Source: Gimesia chilikensis (GTDB taxonomy: Bacteria > Planctomycetota > Planctomycetia > Planctomycetales > Planctomycetaceae). From it: a stretch of DNA of 64,000 nt. The notes below the pieces were generated by a model. It saw nothing but the letters and a program-made list of their open reading frames with translations. It was not told where the DNA came from and did not search any database. The position numbers and the translations under genes are program-made. Below, piece after piece: positions 36,235-46,675 of this stretch (positions are counted from its first letter, which is position 1; each line of letters starts with the position of its first letter). Location of the stretch: contig NZ_VTSR01000002.1 of NCBI RefSeq assembly GCF_008329715.1, forward strand, positions 1-64,000, given 5' to 3'.

Positions 36235-37317
36235 CTACGCCAGCGCACCGTGCGAGAGTAACAATCGTTTTTCGGCGGTGATGCAACGTTTGCGGGCTTC
36301 TTCTTCCTCGCTCTCGCAGTCGGCATTATTTTTTCGGATCTGGATGAATTCATCCTCCACTTCCAGAAATGCAGTGACGATCTCCGGATCGAAATGACTG
36401 CCGGATTCGTTCTGAATGATTTCTGCGGCCATTTCATGAGAATAAGACTCTTTGTAGACCCGCTTGGAAGTCAGCGCGTCATACACATCAGCCACGGCGA
36501 CAATCCGGCTTTCCAGTGGAATCGCTTCCCCGGCCAGCCCATATGGATAACCATCACCGTCAAACCGCTCGTGATGATGCAGGGCAATGTCATGAGCCAT
36601 CTGCAGAAAACGGGCATTCGGAAACTGCTTCACCGCAGCCGCTAAGGTTTCCGCACCCTTCAGCGTATGTGTCTTCATCAGTTCGTATTCACTGTCCGTC
36701 AAGCGTCCCGGTTTCAACAGCACACTGTCGGGGATCGCAACTTTACCGATGTCATGCAGCGGGCTGGTCTCATAGACCAGATTGATGAAGTTGTCATCCA
36801 CCAGGTTCTGATACCGGGGCTGTTTCTGCAACTGCAGGGCCAGTACCCGACAGTAGGAACGAACCCGCTCCAGGTGCGCACCCGTTTCCGGATCACGCGA
36901 CTCGGCCAGCTTGGCCAGGGCGAAGATCGTCATTTCACGACTTTCCAGGCCAATAATCCGCTGCCCCACATTTGCCCGCATCAGGAGCTCTCCTGGATGA
37001 AACGGCTTCGTCACGTAGTCATCAGCGCCTGCGTGTAACCCGCTGATGATATCTTCCGACTGGTTGTTGGAAGTCAGCATGATCACGTAAATGTAACGGT
37101 TGAGGTTGCTGTTTCGGACGGCCTTACAGAACTCGATCCCGTTCATGACCGGCATTTCCCAGTCACAGATCACCAGTTGGGCATGGTTCTGACTGAGCAA
37201 CTCCAGCCCTTCCTGGCCGTTACCGGCTGTAAGCACCTCGTAGCCACCTTCCAGCAGCGTGTTTTGAATGGCCAGGCGGGCCAGGGAGTCGTCGTCGATT
37301 ACTAATGCTTGCTTCAT
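36235..37317 (-). CDS. Response regulator with HD-GYP c-di-GMP phosphodiesterase domain
   Basis: The protein has 360 residues. The receiver domain (1-120) has the acidic pair in LVIDDDS, phosphoacceptor Asp52 (VICDWEMP) and Lys in VTKPFHPGE. The HD-GYP domain follows, with HDIGKVAIPDSVLLKPG, HHERFDGDGYPYGL and VADVYDALTSKR, all key metal and substrate residues. It should hydrolyse c-di-GMP in the cytoplasm when phosphorylated. The start overlaps the stop of the hybrid kinase gene upstream by 4 nt, so the two are made together and the kinase is its likely phosphodonor. Confidence 0.92.
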   Translation of the reverse strand: MKQALVIDDDSLARLAIQNTLLEGGYEVLTAGNGQEGLELLSQNHAQLVICDWEMPVMNGIEFCKAVRNSNLNRYIYVIMLTSNNQSEDIISGLHAGADDYVTKPFHPGELLMRANVGQRIIGLESREMTIFALAKLAESRDPETGAHLERVRSYCRVLALQLQKQPRYQNLVDDNFINLVYETSPLHDIGKVAIPDSVLLKPGRLTDSEYELMKTHTLKGAETLAAAVKQFPNARFLQMAHDIALHHHERFDGDGYPYGLAGEAIPLESRIVAVADVYDALTSKRVYKESYSHEMAAEIIQNESGSHFDPEIVTAFLEVEDEFIQIRKNNADCESEEEEARKRCITAEKRLLLSHGALA

Positions 37318-40300
37318 TTCGCGTTCTCGTTGATCGTTTGAAATTCTTCTCGTAATTTAGGCAGGCTGTCCAGGCACTCCTGCATTTCTGCAACCACCTG
37401 CTTGATCAGCTCGTTAATATCATCTGTGTATGACTCATTCTGACTGGCCTTCTCGACCTGGAGCGAAAGGTCATATAACGGAGAGGCGCACAGAATCCCG
37501 GCTGTCCCCTTTAACGCATGCGCCGACTGCGCGATTCCTGTCAGGTTCTGCTGATCGGCATTCTCTTGAATCTCAGTGATGCGGTCGGGGCCGACGGCCT
37601 CAAGTTCATTCAGTAATGAGTTGGCAAAATCCAGGTTTTTAAAACAGCGTTCCCAGAGCTGCCGACTGTCTATCGGTGACTCGGCACGGCTCTGCTCGCT
37701 CTGATCACAATCCGCGTGGGACGAATCAGCAGTGTCTGTCTTCTGTTCCAGCAGTCGTGCGAACACGTCTCGAATCTGATTCACCTGAACCGGCTTGCTG
37801 AGATAATCATCCATCCCAGCCTGCAGACAGACTTCGCGATCCCCCTTCACCGCATTCGCGGTCAACGCCACAATGGGGATGTGACCACTCAAAATACCGT
37901 CTGCCTCCAGTTGACGGATTTGCCGTGAAGCTTCAAAACCATCCATCTCTGGCATCTGACAATCCATCAGAATCAGGTTAAACTGACTTCGTTTGACCGC
38001 TTCAATGGTTTCGAGACCATTCAGAGCCGTTTCACAGGTGCAACCCAGCGCTTTGAGTAACTCTTCCATATACATCTGGTTGATGCTCTGATCTTCTGCA
38101 ATCAGTACATGGGCCGCCGGGAGTACCGGTTGGTCCTTTCTTGGAGATTCCTCGGCAGTCTCCGCGGTTTTCAGGCCACCGTGCGTTCGGCCGTTCAATA
38201 CACCGTCGATCACGCTCAACAACTGATGTCGATGCAGTGGTTTGCAGATCGTCGCGTTAACCTCACGCTTCTGCTCTGAATCCAGCTGGTCCTCCAGAGA
38301 ATTGAGCAGCAGCACTGTGTGAGGCATGCCCTCCCGGGAACTGTTCCATAACTTCAGCTCATCAGGCCCGGCCAGCTCAGAGTTCACCAGCAGCAGATCA
38401 TAGGCAACATTGTTCTGGGTACCGGCTTCGATCGCCTCTTGCACTTCAGCGAACGTACTCACTGCCACTGCATCCAGCTTTAACTCCAACGCGTACTCAC
38501 ACAGAATCTGTCTCCAGGTCTGATTCTCTTCCGCAATCAGAGCCCGTTTACCCTCCAGACTGGAAGTCTGAGGTGCTGTCTCTGTCGTATCTGAAATAAC
38601 CTGGAAGGGAATCTCAAACCAGAACGTCGAGCCGGTACCCGGTTCGCTTTCGATTCCAATGGTTCCACCCATCAGTTCCACAATTTCTTTCGAGATCGCC
38701 AGTCCCAGACCGGTGCCCCCATAGTTTCGCGTCGTCGAGGTATCGGCCTGCGAAAACGACTGAAACAGGCGGCCGATTTTTTCTTCCGAAATACCGATTC
38801 CGGTATCGGAAATCGAGAATCGCGTCCTGAGCTGATCCTGAGTTGTGCTTACCGATTCAACACGTACCACAACTTCACCCGCTTCGGTAAACTTGACCGC
38901 ATTTCCAATCAGGTTTACCAGAACCTGACGCAGGCGATTACTGTCGCCGTTTAGCATGCGTCGTGAAGAGGGCTCGACATAATAGGGTAATTCGAGTCCT
39001 TTTTCCGCAGCTCGCCAGGCCATGGTCGATACGGTATCGATCATCAGCTTTTCGAGGTCAAAGGCCTGCTGGTCCAGTTCCAGCTTCCCGGCTTCAATCT
39101 TGGAGAAGTCGAGAATATCGTTGATCAGGTACAGCAGTGATTCCCCACTGGTCCGACAGGCGTCCACAAACTGGTGTTGTCGTTGATCGAGTTTCGTCAG
39201 GCCCAGCAGCTCTGTCATGCCAATGATGCCATTCAAAGGCGTACGCAGTTCATGGCTCATGTTCGCCAGAAATTCACTCTTCGCCCGACTCGCCTCTTCT
39301 GCTGTCTGCTTGGCAATTTTGAGACTTTCTTCGGTCGCCTTTTGTGAAGTGACATCCAGCACGAAACAGAGACAGAGGTCGTCCGCTTCGTCCAGCATGG
39401 TCACGCCAATTACCACCGGAATGCGTGTTCCGTCCTTGCGGAGATACTCTTTCTCAAATGGTTTGGCGTGTCCCGTCTGGCTCAATTCTTCAATCGCGGC
39501 CAGGTCCATTGGTGCCCACTCGGGGGGTGTCAACTCTTGCCAGTTGAGCTGGTTATCGATGGCATCTTCATAGCTGTAGCCCAGGATTCTCAGCAGTTCA
39601 TCGTTGATCTGCTCGATTCTGCCATCCAGTCGGCAGGTCATGATTCCCAGAATATCAGCAGTCAATAACCGTTCGAACTGGCCGGTGGCCTTACGTAAGG
39701 CCAGCTCTGACTGCTTACGTGGGGTGATATCAACCTGCGTCGCGATGAAGTTGATCAAGGTTCCCGACTCATCGAATACGGGATCGATTTTGACTTCCAC
39801 CCAGTATTCCCGCTGCTGCCGATCGTAATTGATAATTTCAACCGCGACACTTTTCTGCTGTTGTAGATGGTTACGAATCACAGCCGCCGTCGCCGGGTCT
39901 GTATGCGGTCCCTGTAAGATCTCGCCCGGCTTTTTGCCTTCGATTTCAGCCAGTTCATAACCAGTCAACTCGCTAAATGCGCTGTTCACCCATTCAATCC
40001 GCCCCTGGGCGTCGGAAATAATCACCGAGTGCTGTGTCTTGCTGGCGACCAGTGACAGTTTTTCAACCTGATCGTGATATTGTTTCAGTTCCTCAGCCGC
40101 GTCTTTGCGTTCCTGAATGTTTTCGACAACAGAGATAAAGTGCTTGGGTTCTCCCGTAGGATGCCTTACCAGGCAGACCGTCAGATTAATCCAGACCACG
40201 GAACCGTCTTTGCGGATATACCGCTTTTCCATTGAGTAGGAGTCGATTTTACCTGCTAACAGCTGTTCGACATGATACAGGTCGGCTGCCAGATCGTCCG

Positions 40301-41390
40301 GGTGCGTAATATCCTGGAACGTCAGCTTCAACAGTTCATCACTGTCGTAACCGACAATCTCACACAGCCCGTGATTGACTCGCAACCAACTGCCATCCGG
40401 GGCGACCAGCGCAATCCCGATGGCAATCTGCTCGAATGTACTGCGGAAATTCTGTTCGCTTTCCAGGAGCGCATTCTCCTGAAGTTTACTCTCCGTGAAA
40501 TCGTGGCAGACTCCGATGAATTGCTCGGGCGCACCATCGTCTCCGTATGTCACTCTACCTTCCGCGTGAATGTAGTGCATGCTGCCATCAGCATGGATGA
40601 TCCGAAACCTGGAATTGAACGGACACCCGGAAGTGATACAGTCTTCAATCTGATCATCGATTCCCCTGCGGTCATCAGGATGCAACAGGTTCAGGAAATC
40701 CTGGAAGCGAAACTCCTTTTCTCCCCCATAGACCTCGAAGATATCCTGCGTGCGTTGATCACCATAAAAGGTATTCTGCTTCAGGTCCCATTCCCAGATG
40801 CCAATCTGTCCCGAATCCAAAGCAAATTCCAGACGGTCTTTATTCTTCTGCAGTTCTTTGGCCAGCAGCGCAGCGGAGGGCAGGTTCAATGCTGCCGGGA
40901 TCAGACTGATCAACGCCACCACGGTAATCCAGGAGACGATCGCCGTACACGCTTTGATCAGACCGGAAAAGCGATAGACGGGCCACCAGAAGATACCGGC
41001 TTCAATCAGGTGTCCCAGGCCGCAAAACAGAATGAATGCGGCAAACAACCAGATAACTTTGGGAAAAGGCAGGTCCTTCCGCTGTAACATGTAGTACAGC
41101 AGGATCACGGGAATCGCGAAATAGGCCCCGAAAATGCCGATATCTGAGATGATGTGTAACCAGCCGTTATCCGATGACCACGTTCCGCAATACCAGCGCT
41201 GTGGGAAATCACTGGTGTCGAACAGCTTTGAGAAAAAGACGAAGGGCCCCTCCGCCTGGAACGCGTTCTCATCCAGGGAAGTTGCACAATGTCCGGGAGC
41301 GCACGATGGGCAGGCTTCTTCGGCCGCAAGCGGCGCGCACATCACAAGTGTGATCAAAATAGCTATGTAAAAATATCTGGCGGACATCAT
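37314..41390 (-). CDS. Hybrid histidine kinase with ethylene-receptor-like membrane sensor
   Basis: The protein has 1358 residues. A signal-like segment and a Cys-rich loop lead to three membrane helices. In these, Asp83, Tyr90, Pro94, Cys123 and His127 have the same spacing as Asp25, Tyr32, Pro36, Cys65 and His69 of plant ETR1, with matching context ([20 protein letters not shown]). Cys65 and His69 are the copper/ethylene ligands there. Then come about four PAS domains (about 180-690), HisKA ([11 protein letters not shown], His near 713), HATPase ([18 protein letters not shown]), a first receiver lacking the phosphoacceptor (LLLVNSEL, Asn for Asp, about 1000), a second intact receiver ([13 protein letters not shown], about 1140) and an Hpt domain (SAHALKG, about 1290). 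It should sense a small ligand in the membrane and pass phosphate to the coupled HD-GYP regulator. Confidence 0.9.
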   Translation of the reverse strand: MMSARYFYIAILITLVMCAPLAAEEACPSCAPGHCATSLDENAFQAEGPFVFFSKLFDTSDFPQRWYCGTWSSDNGWLHIISDIGIFGAYFAIPVILLYYMLQRKDLPFPKVIWLFAAFILFCGLGHLIEAGIFWWPVYRFSGLIKACTAIVSWITVVALISLIPAALNLPSAALLAKELQKNKDRLEFALDSGQIGIWEWDLKQNTFYGDQRTQDIFEVYGGEKEFRFQDFLNLLHPDDRRGIDDQIEDCITSGCPFNSRFRIIHADGSMHYIHAEGRVTYGDDGAPEQFIGVCHDFTESKLQENALLESEQNFRSTFEQIAIGIALVAPDGSWLRVNHGLCEIVGYDSDELLKLTFQDITHPDDLAADLYHVEQLLAGKIDSYSMEKRYIRKDGSVVWINLTVCLVRHPTGEPKHFISVVENIQERKDAAEELKQYHDQVEKLSLVASKTQHSVIISDAQGRIEWVNSAFSELTGYELAEIEGKKPGEILQGPHTDPATAAVIRNHLQQQKSVAVEIINYDRQQREYWVEVKIDPVFDESGTLINFIATQVDITPRKQSELALRKATGQFERLLTADILGIMTCRLDGRIEQINDELLRILGYSYEDAIDNQLNWQELTPPEWAPMDLAAIEELSQTGHAKPFEKEYLRKDGTRIPVVIGVTMLDEADDLCLCFVLDVTSQKATEESLKIAKQTAEEASRAKSEFLANMSHELRTPLNGIIGMTELLGLTKLDQRQHQFVDACRTSGESLLYLINDILDFSKIEAGKLELDQQAFDLEKLMIDTVSTMAWRAAEKGLELPYYVEPSSRRMLNGDSNRLRQVLVNLIGNAVKFTEAGEVVVRVESVSTTQDQLRTRFSISDTGIGISEEKIGRLFQSFSQADTSTTRNYGGTGLGLAISKEIVELMGGTIGIESEPGTGSTFWFEIPFQVISDTTETAPQTSSLEGKRALIAEENQTWRQILCEYALELKLDAVAVSTFAEVQEAIEAGTQNNVAYDLLLVNSELAGPDELKLWNSSREGMPHTVLLLNSLEDQLDSEQKREVNATICKPLHRHQLLSVIDGVLNGRTHGGLKTAETAEESPRKDQPVLPAAHVLIAEDQSINQMYMEELLKALGCTCETALNGLETIEAVKRSQFNLILMDCQMPEMDGFEASRQIRQLEADGILSGHIPIVALTANAVKGDREVCLQAGMDDYLSKPVQVNQIRDVFARLLEQKTDTADSSHADCDQSEQSRAESPIDSRQLWERCFKNLDFANSLLNELEAVGPDRITEIQENADQQNLTGIAQSAHALKGTAGILCASPLYDLSLQVEKASQNESYTDDINELIKQVVAEMQECLDSLPKLREEFQTINENAK

Positions 41391-41845
41391 TCTTTAAACG
41401 GATCGCAGGCTGCGTTGATTCAAGGCGAACTTGAAAACGCCCCTTCCTGATTCTTCTTGGGTTTGGTATCACGCTCAGCACAATAGTGGGCTGAAGGATG
41501 GTTTCAGACAGTCTCTGCGAGCGGCAGCGAGACTGGTTGACTGTTCTGAGCGAACAAAGAAGACAGGATCACCATAAGTGAATCAATACGCATTCGTTAA
41601 AACCGGACGATTCATCACCGCCGGAATAACGAGCGTCAGCAGTTTTCTTCCTCGCTCGCTTAACAATAGAACGCAGTCAAATCGAAGCGGAAGAAAATGT
41701 TGTTTTTAAGCAACACCAGGATTTGTCGAAGTTGGGTTAAGCAGATTCGTTCGAGTAATCCAGATATAACGAATTGTTCCCCTGAACTTGTGCACTGGAA
41801 ATCTATTTCAATTCAGCTCTCCATCTCTGTAAGAGCTGAACAAGA
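41391..41845. other. Intergenic region upstream of the hybrid kinase
   Basis: No gene is seen; a 62-codon plus-strand frame at 41697-41885 has no support. The kinase promoter should lie near 41400-41500. Confidence 0.4.
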
Positions 41846-41893
41846 CGCCCCCGACGTTATGTCCCAGCCGCTGATAAAGCGGTAGTCGGGGCG
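41846..41893 (-). terminator. Inverted repeat, probable transcription end of the oxidoreductase operon
   Basis: The outer arms (41846-41855 and 41885-41893, cgccccgac-type with one bulged C) enclose a second hairpin (ccgct/agcgg, 41868-41882). It sits immediately after the stop of the last gene of the minus-strand operon. There is no T-run, so termination is inferred from position and structure. Confidence 0.4.
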
Positions 41894-41895
41894 AA

Positions 41896-42657
41896 TTACC
41901 CAACGGTCATCCCGCCATCGACCGTCAGTGCATGGCCGACAACGTAGCTCGCCTGAGAACTGCACAGCCATAATACCGCAGCAGCGATTTCCTCAGGAGT
42001 TCCTGCACGTCCCAGGGGCACACTCTCAGCAAAGGCTGCGTACGCTTCTTCGTCACCGTTAACCACATCTCGCGCGATCTGGGTATCGATCAGACCGGGG
42101 TTCACCGCGTTAACCCGGATTCCCTGTCGGGCGTATTCCAGTGCTGCCGTTCGCGTCAGTCCGACTACACCGTGCTTCGAGGCAATGTACGAAGCGATAC
42201 CCGGATTCCCCGTCAAAGCGCCGACAGATGCGTTGTTGACAATCGCGCCACTCCCCTGCTGTTTCATCTGCTGCAGCTCGAACTTCATGCAACTCCACAC
42301 GCCGCGCAGGTTGATCCCGATGACCCGCTCCCACTCGTCGCGCGGGGTATCAGCAATCTCAGCCTTGTGTGCCATCACGCCGGCATTATTGAACGCGGCA
42401 TCGAGTCGCCCGAATTCGGTAACCGTGCGCGCGATCATCGCCTCAATCTGAGTGTCGTCACTCACGTCGCAACCGATTCCCATGGCTCGTCCGCCGGCGG
42501 AGTTGAGTTGCTCTGCTTCCGCTTTGACAATCTCTTCCCGGTAATCTGCCAGTACCACCGTGGCCCCTGCTTCCGCAAAGGCCCGCGCGGTTGCCAGTCC
42601 CATGCCGGACGCAGCACCAGTGACCAGTGCCACCTGGTTCTCAAAAGAAATCTTCAT
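41896..42657 (-). CDS. Short-chain dehydrogenase/reductase
   Basis: I set the start at 42657 (MKISFENQVALVTG); the frame extends further upstream but the extra 27 residues precede the normal SDR N-terminus. It has about 253 residues. The cofactor motif is TGAASGMG, the structural motif is NNAG and the catalytic pair is SYIASKHG (YxxxK) with an upstream Ser. The Asp in VVLADYRE after the second strand favours NAD(H). It is the last gene of a five-gene unit with another SDR, a tautomerase and a cupin, divergent from an AraC regulator, suggesting reduction of reactive carbonyl compounds. The substrate is unknown. Confidence 0.88.
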   Translation of the reverse strand: MKISFENQVALVTGAASGMGLATARAFAEAGATVVLADYREEIVKAEAEQLNSAGGRAMGIGCDVSDDTQIEAMIARTVTEFGRLDAAFNNAGVMAHKAEIADTPRDEWERVIGINLRGVWSCMKFELQQMKQQGSGAIVNNASVGALTGNPGIASYIASKHGVVGLTRTAALEYARQGIRVNAVNPGLIDTQIARDVVNGDEEAYAAFAESVPLGRAGTPEEIAAAVLWLCSSQASYVVGHALTVDGGMTVG

Positions 42658-42718
42658 CGGTGTCCCTTTCTTGATTCTCAGTATAAACATATCAACAGCG
42701 ACTATAGCCGGCACTGCA

Positions 42719-43108
42719 TCAGCGCGCTGCCGCATCACCTGGCGTGATCTTCACTGTCGCCGAACGGGGCCCCGCGCCGATCATCGGGGCGAGATAAGGA
42801 CTGTCTCCATATTTCGCCCGGTAGGAATCATCAATCAGATCATTGATGACGCCACTGACCGGCTCCAGCGTGACCTCTTTCGTCAAACCGGCCGCCGTGA
42901 TTTTCCCCACCTTTTCCCGCAAGGCAGACTGGTACCACCGTGAGTTCTGACCGTGATAAGCACGCACATAAAGATTGTGCTCCACCACGACAGACCAGAT
43001 CCAGGTCAGCGTACCATAAGACGCTCCATCCTCATGCAGCACGGCGATATGCAGATCATCGGTTCGGGCAATCGCCGCTAATTCTTCAGGTGACCATGCA
43101 CCGCTCAT
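42719..43108 (-). CDS. DUF2255-like protein
   Basis: A 129-residue protein with W-S-x-E-E-L at the start, VVVEHNLYVRAYHGQNSRWYQ and a basic end, as in DUF2255 proteins, a small group related to flavin/F420-binding split-barrel proteins. No catalytic motif can be pointed to. It sits 26 bp downstream of the tautomerase gene and 61 bp before the SDR, within the same operon. Confidence 0.65.
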   Translation of the reverse strand: MSGAWSPEELAAIARTDDLHIAVLHEDGASYGTLTWIWSVVVEHNLYVRAYHGQNSRWYQSALREKVGKITAAGLTKEVTLEPVSGVINDLIDDSYRAKYGDSPYLAPMIGAGPRSATVKITPGDAAAR

Positions 43109-43134
43109 TCTCTCCTCCTCGTCCCGAGGGATGT

Positions 43135-43371
43135 TTATAAATCATTCATGTCGTAGCCCGGCTGTTTATAGAGCTGCTCCCGCTTCGCGATGATGTCCGG
43201 CTGATAAACCTTCTCCCGCCACTCGCTGGATTTCACTTCTTCAAAAGCAACCGAAACTGATTCCGCACCATAATGCAATACATCCATGACATCTTTGGTA
43301 ATCCGCTCCGCCAGTTCCTGCTTCTGTTGCTCTGACTTGCCCGGCCAGAGCTTGACGATTACGTGGGGCAT
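43135..43371 (-). CDS. 4-oxalocrotonate-tautomerase-like protein (PptA-like)
   Basis: The protein has 78 residues. It starts [11 protein letters not shown], leaving the catalytic N-terminal Pro after Met removal. The ending [12 protein letters not shown] resembles E. coli PptA (KKPGYSMN). Enzymes of this superfamily shift double bonds in unsaturated keto acids or phenylpyruvate-like compounds, acting as small oligomers in the cytoplasm. Its place among reductases suggests handling of an unsaturated carbonyl compound, which is inference. Confidence 0.85.
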   Translation of the reverse strand: MPHVIVKLWPGKSEQQKQELAERITKDVMDVLHYGAESVSVAFEEVKSSEWREKVYQPDIIAKREQLYKQPGYDMNDL

Positions 43372-43437
43372 CGTGTGTCCTTTCTGACAAAATTGAACTC
43401 TGAACGCCTCGGCTGCCGATCAACGCGACTGCTCAGC

Positions 43438-44187
43438 CTAAACAGGCTGGGCAGTCGGCCGGAACAGGATCTCATTCACATCCACGTTAGCCGGCTCGTT
43501 GATCGCAAACGCCACCATCCGGGCAAACGTGTCTGCCGGTACGGCGATCTGATCCACAAAGCCTTTCGTTTCCGACTGGATTTTCTCATCGCTGATGTGT
43601 TCCAGCAGCTCGGTAGCAACCGCACCCGGTGAGATGACCGTCGTACGAATGTTGTAAGGCTTCACTTCCTGGCGCAGTCCTTCCGACAGAGCCCGGACGG
43701 CGAATTTTGTGGCACAGTAGACTGTCGCATCGGGTCCGAGTTTATGGCCATACACAGACGAAACATTGATAAAGTGTCCGCTTTTCTGCGCCTGCATATG
43801 CGGCAGGGCAGCTGCGATCCCATTCAAAACCCCTTTGAGGTTCACATCGATCATCTGGTCCCACTCGTCAGTTTTCAGTTGATCCAGCGGAGCGAGGGGC
43901 ATCAGCCCCGCATTATTCAGCATGACATCCACCCGACCATAAGTCGCGACGGCTTTGTCGACGAGTTCCTTGACCTGCCCCCGATTGGTGACATCGGTAG
44001 AGACCGCCAGTGCCTGACCTCCCTTACCATTGATTTCCTCTGCCAGGGCGTTGATCCGTTCCTTCCGCCGGGCGGCCAGTACAACAGTCGCCCCTTCAGA
44101 AGAGAGCAGCCGCGCGGTCGCTTCTCCCAGTCCACTGCTTGCACCCGTGATGACCACAACTTTGCCTGCGATATTCTGATTATTCAT
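43438..44187 (-). CDS. Short-chain dehydrogenase/reductase (NADP-type)
   Basis: The protein has 249 residues. It has [15 protein letters not shown] after the second strand (Arg residues favour NADP(H)), NNAG and VYCATKFA (YxxxK) with Ser two turns before. It resembles the broad-substrate SDRs often seen beside YqhC-type regulators. An AAGGAT ribosome site precedes the ATG. It is second in the operon, 56 bp after the cupin. Confidence 0.9.
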   Translation of the reverse strand: MNNQNIAGKVVVITGASSGLGEATARLLSSEGATVVLAARRKERINALAEEINGKGGQALAVSTDVTNRGQVKELVDKAVATYGRVDVMLNNAGLMPLAPLDQLKTDEWDQMIDVNLKGVLNGIAAALPHMQAQKSGHFINVSSVYGHKLGPDATVYCATKFAVRALSEGLRQEVKPYNIRTTVISPGAVATELLEHISDEKIQSETKGFVDQIAVPADTFARMVAFAINEPANVDVNEILFRPTAQPV

Positions 44188-44243
44188 AATAAGTATCCTT
44201 TTGCTGCTCTGTTGAATTATTTGAAACCGAAATCTGGTTTCGT

Positions 44244-44816
44244 TTACGCTCCGTATTGTTCGTCAGTGACGTGTTCCAACCACTCGACGACCTTGCCATC
44301 GAGTGCTTCCTGAATGGCGATGTGCGTCATCGCTTTGGTCGGCGCTGCTCCATGCCAGTGTTTGACACCCGGCGGAAACCAGACCACATCGCCGGGACGA
44401 ATCTCCTCAATCGGTCCCCCTTCGACCTGGACACGCCCCACTCCCGATGTCACGATCAGAGTCTGCCCCAACGGGTGGGTGTGCCAGGCAGTCCGGGCCC
44501 CCGGTTCAAAGGTGACGCTCGCACCGGCGGCCCGCGCCGGTTCAGGACAATTAAACAGCGGATCGATCCGCGTGTTGCCGGTAAACCAGTCCGCTGGTCC
44601 CGCCATCGATGCCTGAGAGCCGTTTCGTGTGATTTCCATGGGAGTCTCCTTTATTTGCTGAATGTGTTCTACTGCTTGAGTATGCTCTGTGACTGACAAC
44701 GCAAAGACGGCCGCACCAGCGATCTGTACAAACTGGCGACGCCCCATGATCGCTGAGGACTGCGTTACACCGTCAGCAATGTGTTTCGTCTGAATATTCG
44801 AATCATCGCCCATCAT
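44244..44816 (-). CDS. Cupin-domain protein, possible Tat-exported form
   Basis: The protein has 190 residues from 44816. The cupin core shows [17 protein letters not shown] and [17 protein letters not shown], giving the His/Glu-type metal ligands of small cupins annotated as mandelonitrile-lyase-like or carboxymuconolactone-associated. The N-terminal part has a twin-arginine pattern ([17 protein letters not shown]), which suggests export. However, a second ATG at 44639 has a good ribosome site (aaggag) and would give a 130-residue cytoplasmic cupin of ordinary length, so either or both starts may be used. First gene of the operon divergent from the AraC regulator. Confidence 0.8.
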   Translation of the reverse strand: MMGDDSNIQTKHIADGVTQSSAIMGRRQFVQIAGAAVFALSVTEHTQAVEHIQQIKETPMEITRNGSQASMAGPADWFTGNTRIDPLFNCPEPARAAGASVTFEPGARTAWHTHPLGQTLIVTSGVGRVQVEGGPIEEIRPGDVVWFPPGVKHWHGAAPTKAMTHIAIQEALDGKVVEWLEHVTDEQYGA

Positions 44817-44884
44817 CTGTTGCCCCCTTTCAGTCAGCTGGTATTGTTCGTTTCATCTTTCATCATAGGTCGCCTGCTGCAAAG

Positions 44885-45090
44885 CCGGTAGCACGATCCT
44901 CGCCGTTCATTGCCTGATCCTCCGCGGCCCTGGAAGAATATGCTATCAGGGGTTCTGACACGGGATTCCGGTGCCCGACATGCTTACTGCAGTCAGAATC
45001 GCATGAAATTCCGTTTGAACGTCGCAGGTATTCTAGGAGCCCCTCTGCTCGACCCGGTAGCACAATTCTCGACGGTGATTGCCTGATTCT
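44885..45090. promoter_or_regulatory. Candidate AraC-type operator pair in the divergent intergenic region
   Basis: Two 37-bp direct repeats (44885-44921 and 45054-45090) agree at 31 positions. Each begins ccggtagcac and contains attgcctgat(c/t)ct. They are 169 bp apart between the cupin operon and the AraC-family gene, where such a regulator would bind, possibly with DNA looping. No reading frame explains the conservation. Function is inferred from position. Confidence 0.55.
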
Positions 45091-45203
45091 ATTCGGCATG
45101 CCAATTTATAAGTAGCCGCCCCCGCCTCGGCCCGGTATAATAGAGTCATCCAACTCGGATTAATATTTTAAACGACAAAGGGGATATCCCGAAGAGAATT
45201 AGC

Positions 45204-46091
45204 ATGCACAACACCGAATTGACAGCATTGGCGTCGACCGTCCAGCGGCAGGCGACTCCCGATAAAGTGGTCAACACCCCGATCCCGGAACTGAAGCTTT
45301 CCTGTTTCACAACACCGACGGAAATGACCTCGCTCGTCTACGAGCCCTGCCTGTGCCTGATTCTACAAGGTTCCAAGGAAGTCGTGCTGGCCGGTGAATC
45401 CTATCGCATGGACCCTGCGCAGTTCCTGCTTGTCTCGGTCGACCTGCCCGTGGATGCGCGTGTGGTGGAAGCTACGACGGTTCAGCCATACGTCGGCGTG
45501 CAGATTTCCCTCGACTCCCGAGTGGTCGGAGAACTGCTGGCCGACGGAACGACCGTTTCAGCACCAGGACCGTCTGAACGCGGACTCACCGTGACAGCGG
45601 TCGAGCCCCCGCTGCTCGATGCAGTCAGGCGGCTCGTTGACCTGCTTGATACTCCCAGTGATCTCCGCCCCCTGGCACCGCTGATTCTCCGCGAGATGAC
45701 GCATCGTGTTTTAACCGGACCCCAGGGATTACGACTCCGCCAGATCGCGCTGGCAGGCGCTCCCGCTTACCGCATTGCCCGCGCCATCCGCTGGTTGAAA
45801 GATCACTTCGCTGATCCACTGCGGATTGAATCATTGGCAGACCAGGTCGGCATGAGCATCTCTGCCTTCCATCAGCACTTTAAAAATGTCACCGCCATGA
45901 CGCCGCTCCAGTACCAGAAACGCATGCGTCTGCAGGAAGCCCGCAACCTGATGCTCAGCGAAAAACTGGAAGCAGCCGAGGCCGCATTCCGCGTCGGCTA
46001 CGAAAGCCCTTCCCAGTTCAGCAGAGAATACCGCCGCCTCTTCGGCGCACCCCCGCGACAGGACATCGCCGCCTTGAGTGCGGAATCTTAA
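45204..46091 (+). CDS. AraC-family transcriptional regulator (YqhC-like)
   Basis: The protein has 295 residues. The N-terminal AraC_N-type domain (about 20-180) shows PCLCLILQGSKEVVLAGESY and FLLVSVDLPVDARV. The C-terminal double helix-turn-helix (about 190-290) shows ESLADQVGMSISAFHQHFK and AAFRVGYESPSQFSREYRRLFG. E. coli YqhC has this layout and activates an aldehyde reductase in response to reactive aldehydes. It is divergent from five minus-strand genes including two SDRs, which it probably controls through the repeated sites in the intergenic region. Confidence 0.9.
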   Translation: MHNTELTALASTVQRQATPDKVVNTPIPELKLSCFTTPTEMTSLVYEPCLCLILQGSKEVVLAGESYRMDPAQFLLVSVDLPVDARVVEATTVQPYVGVQISLDSRVVGELLADGTTVSAPGPSERGLTVTAVEPPLLDAVRRLVDLLDTPSDLRPLAPLILREMTHRVLTGPQGLRLRQIALAGAPAYRIARAIRWLKDHFADPLRIESLADQVGMSISAFHQHFKNVTAMTPLQYQKRMRLQEARNLMLSEKLEAAEAAFRVGYESPSQFSREYRRLFGAPPRQDIAALSAES

Positions 46092-46192
46092 CCTGATCAC
46101 ATTTGCGGGTTCCGTATCGTGAGAGTCGATCTGGACTTTAACAGGCCGGATGTTAGAATACGGTCAACGCTTTCAGACCTTCTATTGAAACG

Positions 46193-46675
46193 ATGGGTAT
46201 GTTTCGAAAAACCGTGTCCCTGATTCTGATTCCGTTTGTGATGCTGACTCAGTCTTTCGCATTCGGACACGAGCATGCAGGTAACCAGCCTGCAGGACAC
46301 CACTTACGCGCCCACATTCATCTGAACTCTTCCGAGGCTGACACGGAACATGAGCACGTGCATTCCCACGGGAAACACAGCCATGCACATGGCGATCACG
46401 CGCATTCCGAGCAGGAGCAAGAACCCTCCAGTCAACTGAATTCTCCGTTCGACCACGACTCCTCAGCCATCTATCTGAACAGTGCCGACCTCACTTCCGG
46501 GGCAAGATCCAGTATCAACCTCGATGTGAACGACCTGCTCCTCTGGTCCCTGACCGGGGCGGATTCCGTCAGCGAAGTGGTACCAGCTTACGGGCCGGTC
46601 CTCCGTGAGCCTGACTGCGCGCCCTCCGATCCTGCTGCGCCGCTGTTCCTGCGCCATCACGCAATTCTGATCTAA
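46193..46675 (+). CDS. Exported histidine-rich protein upstream of a metal efflux system
   Basis: The protein has 160 residues; the start may be 46193 or the ATG at 46199. A signal peptide (FRKTVSLILIPFVMLTQSFA) precedes a His-rich region (about 25-80; HEHAG, HEHVHSHGKHSHAHGDHAH) likely to bind metal ions in the periplasm. The C-terminal half has no recognised domain. It is 237 bp upstream of the RND adaptor gene on the same strand, so it may buffer or deliver metal to the pump. No named family can be given. Confidence 0.7.
   Translation: MGMFRKTVSLILIPFVMLTQSFAFGHEHAGNQPAGHHLRAHIHLNSSEADTEHEHVHSHGKHSHAHGDHAHSEQEQEPSSQLNSPFDHDSSAIYLNSADLTSGARSSINLDVNDLLLWSLTGADSVSEVVPAYGPVLREPDCAPSDPAAPLFLRHHAILI

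Noticed and set aside
44863-45099. A 78-codon minus-strand frame in the AraC/cupin intergenic region.
   Set aside because: It contains both copies of the operator-like repeat, has no domain, and regulatory DNA explains the conservation better.
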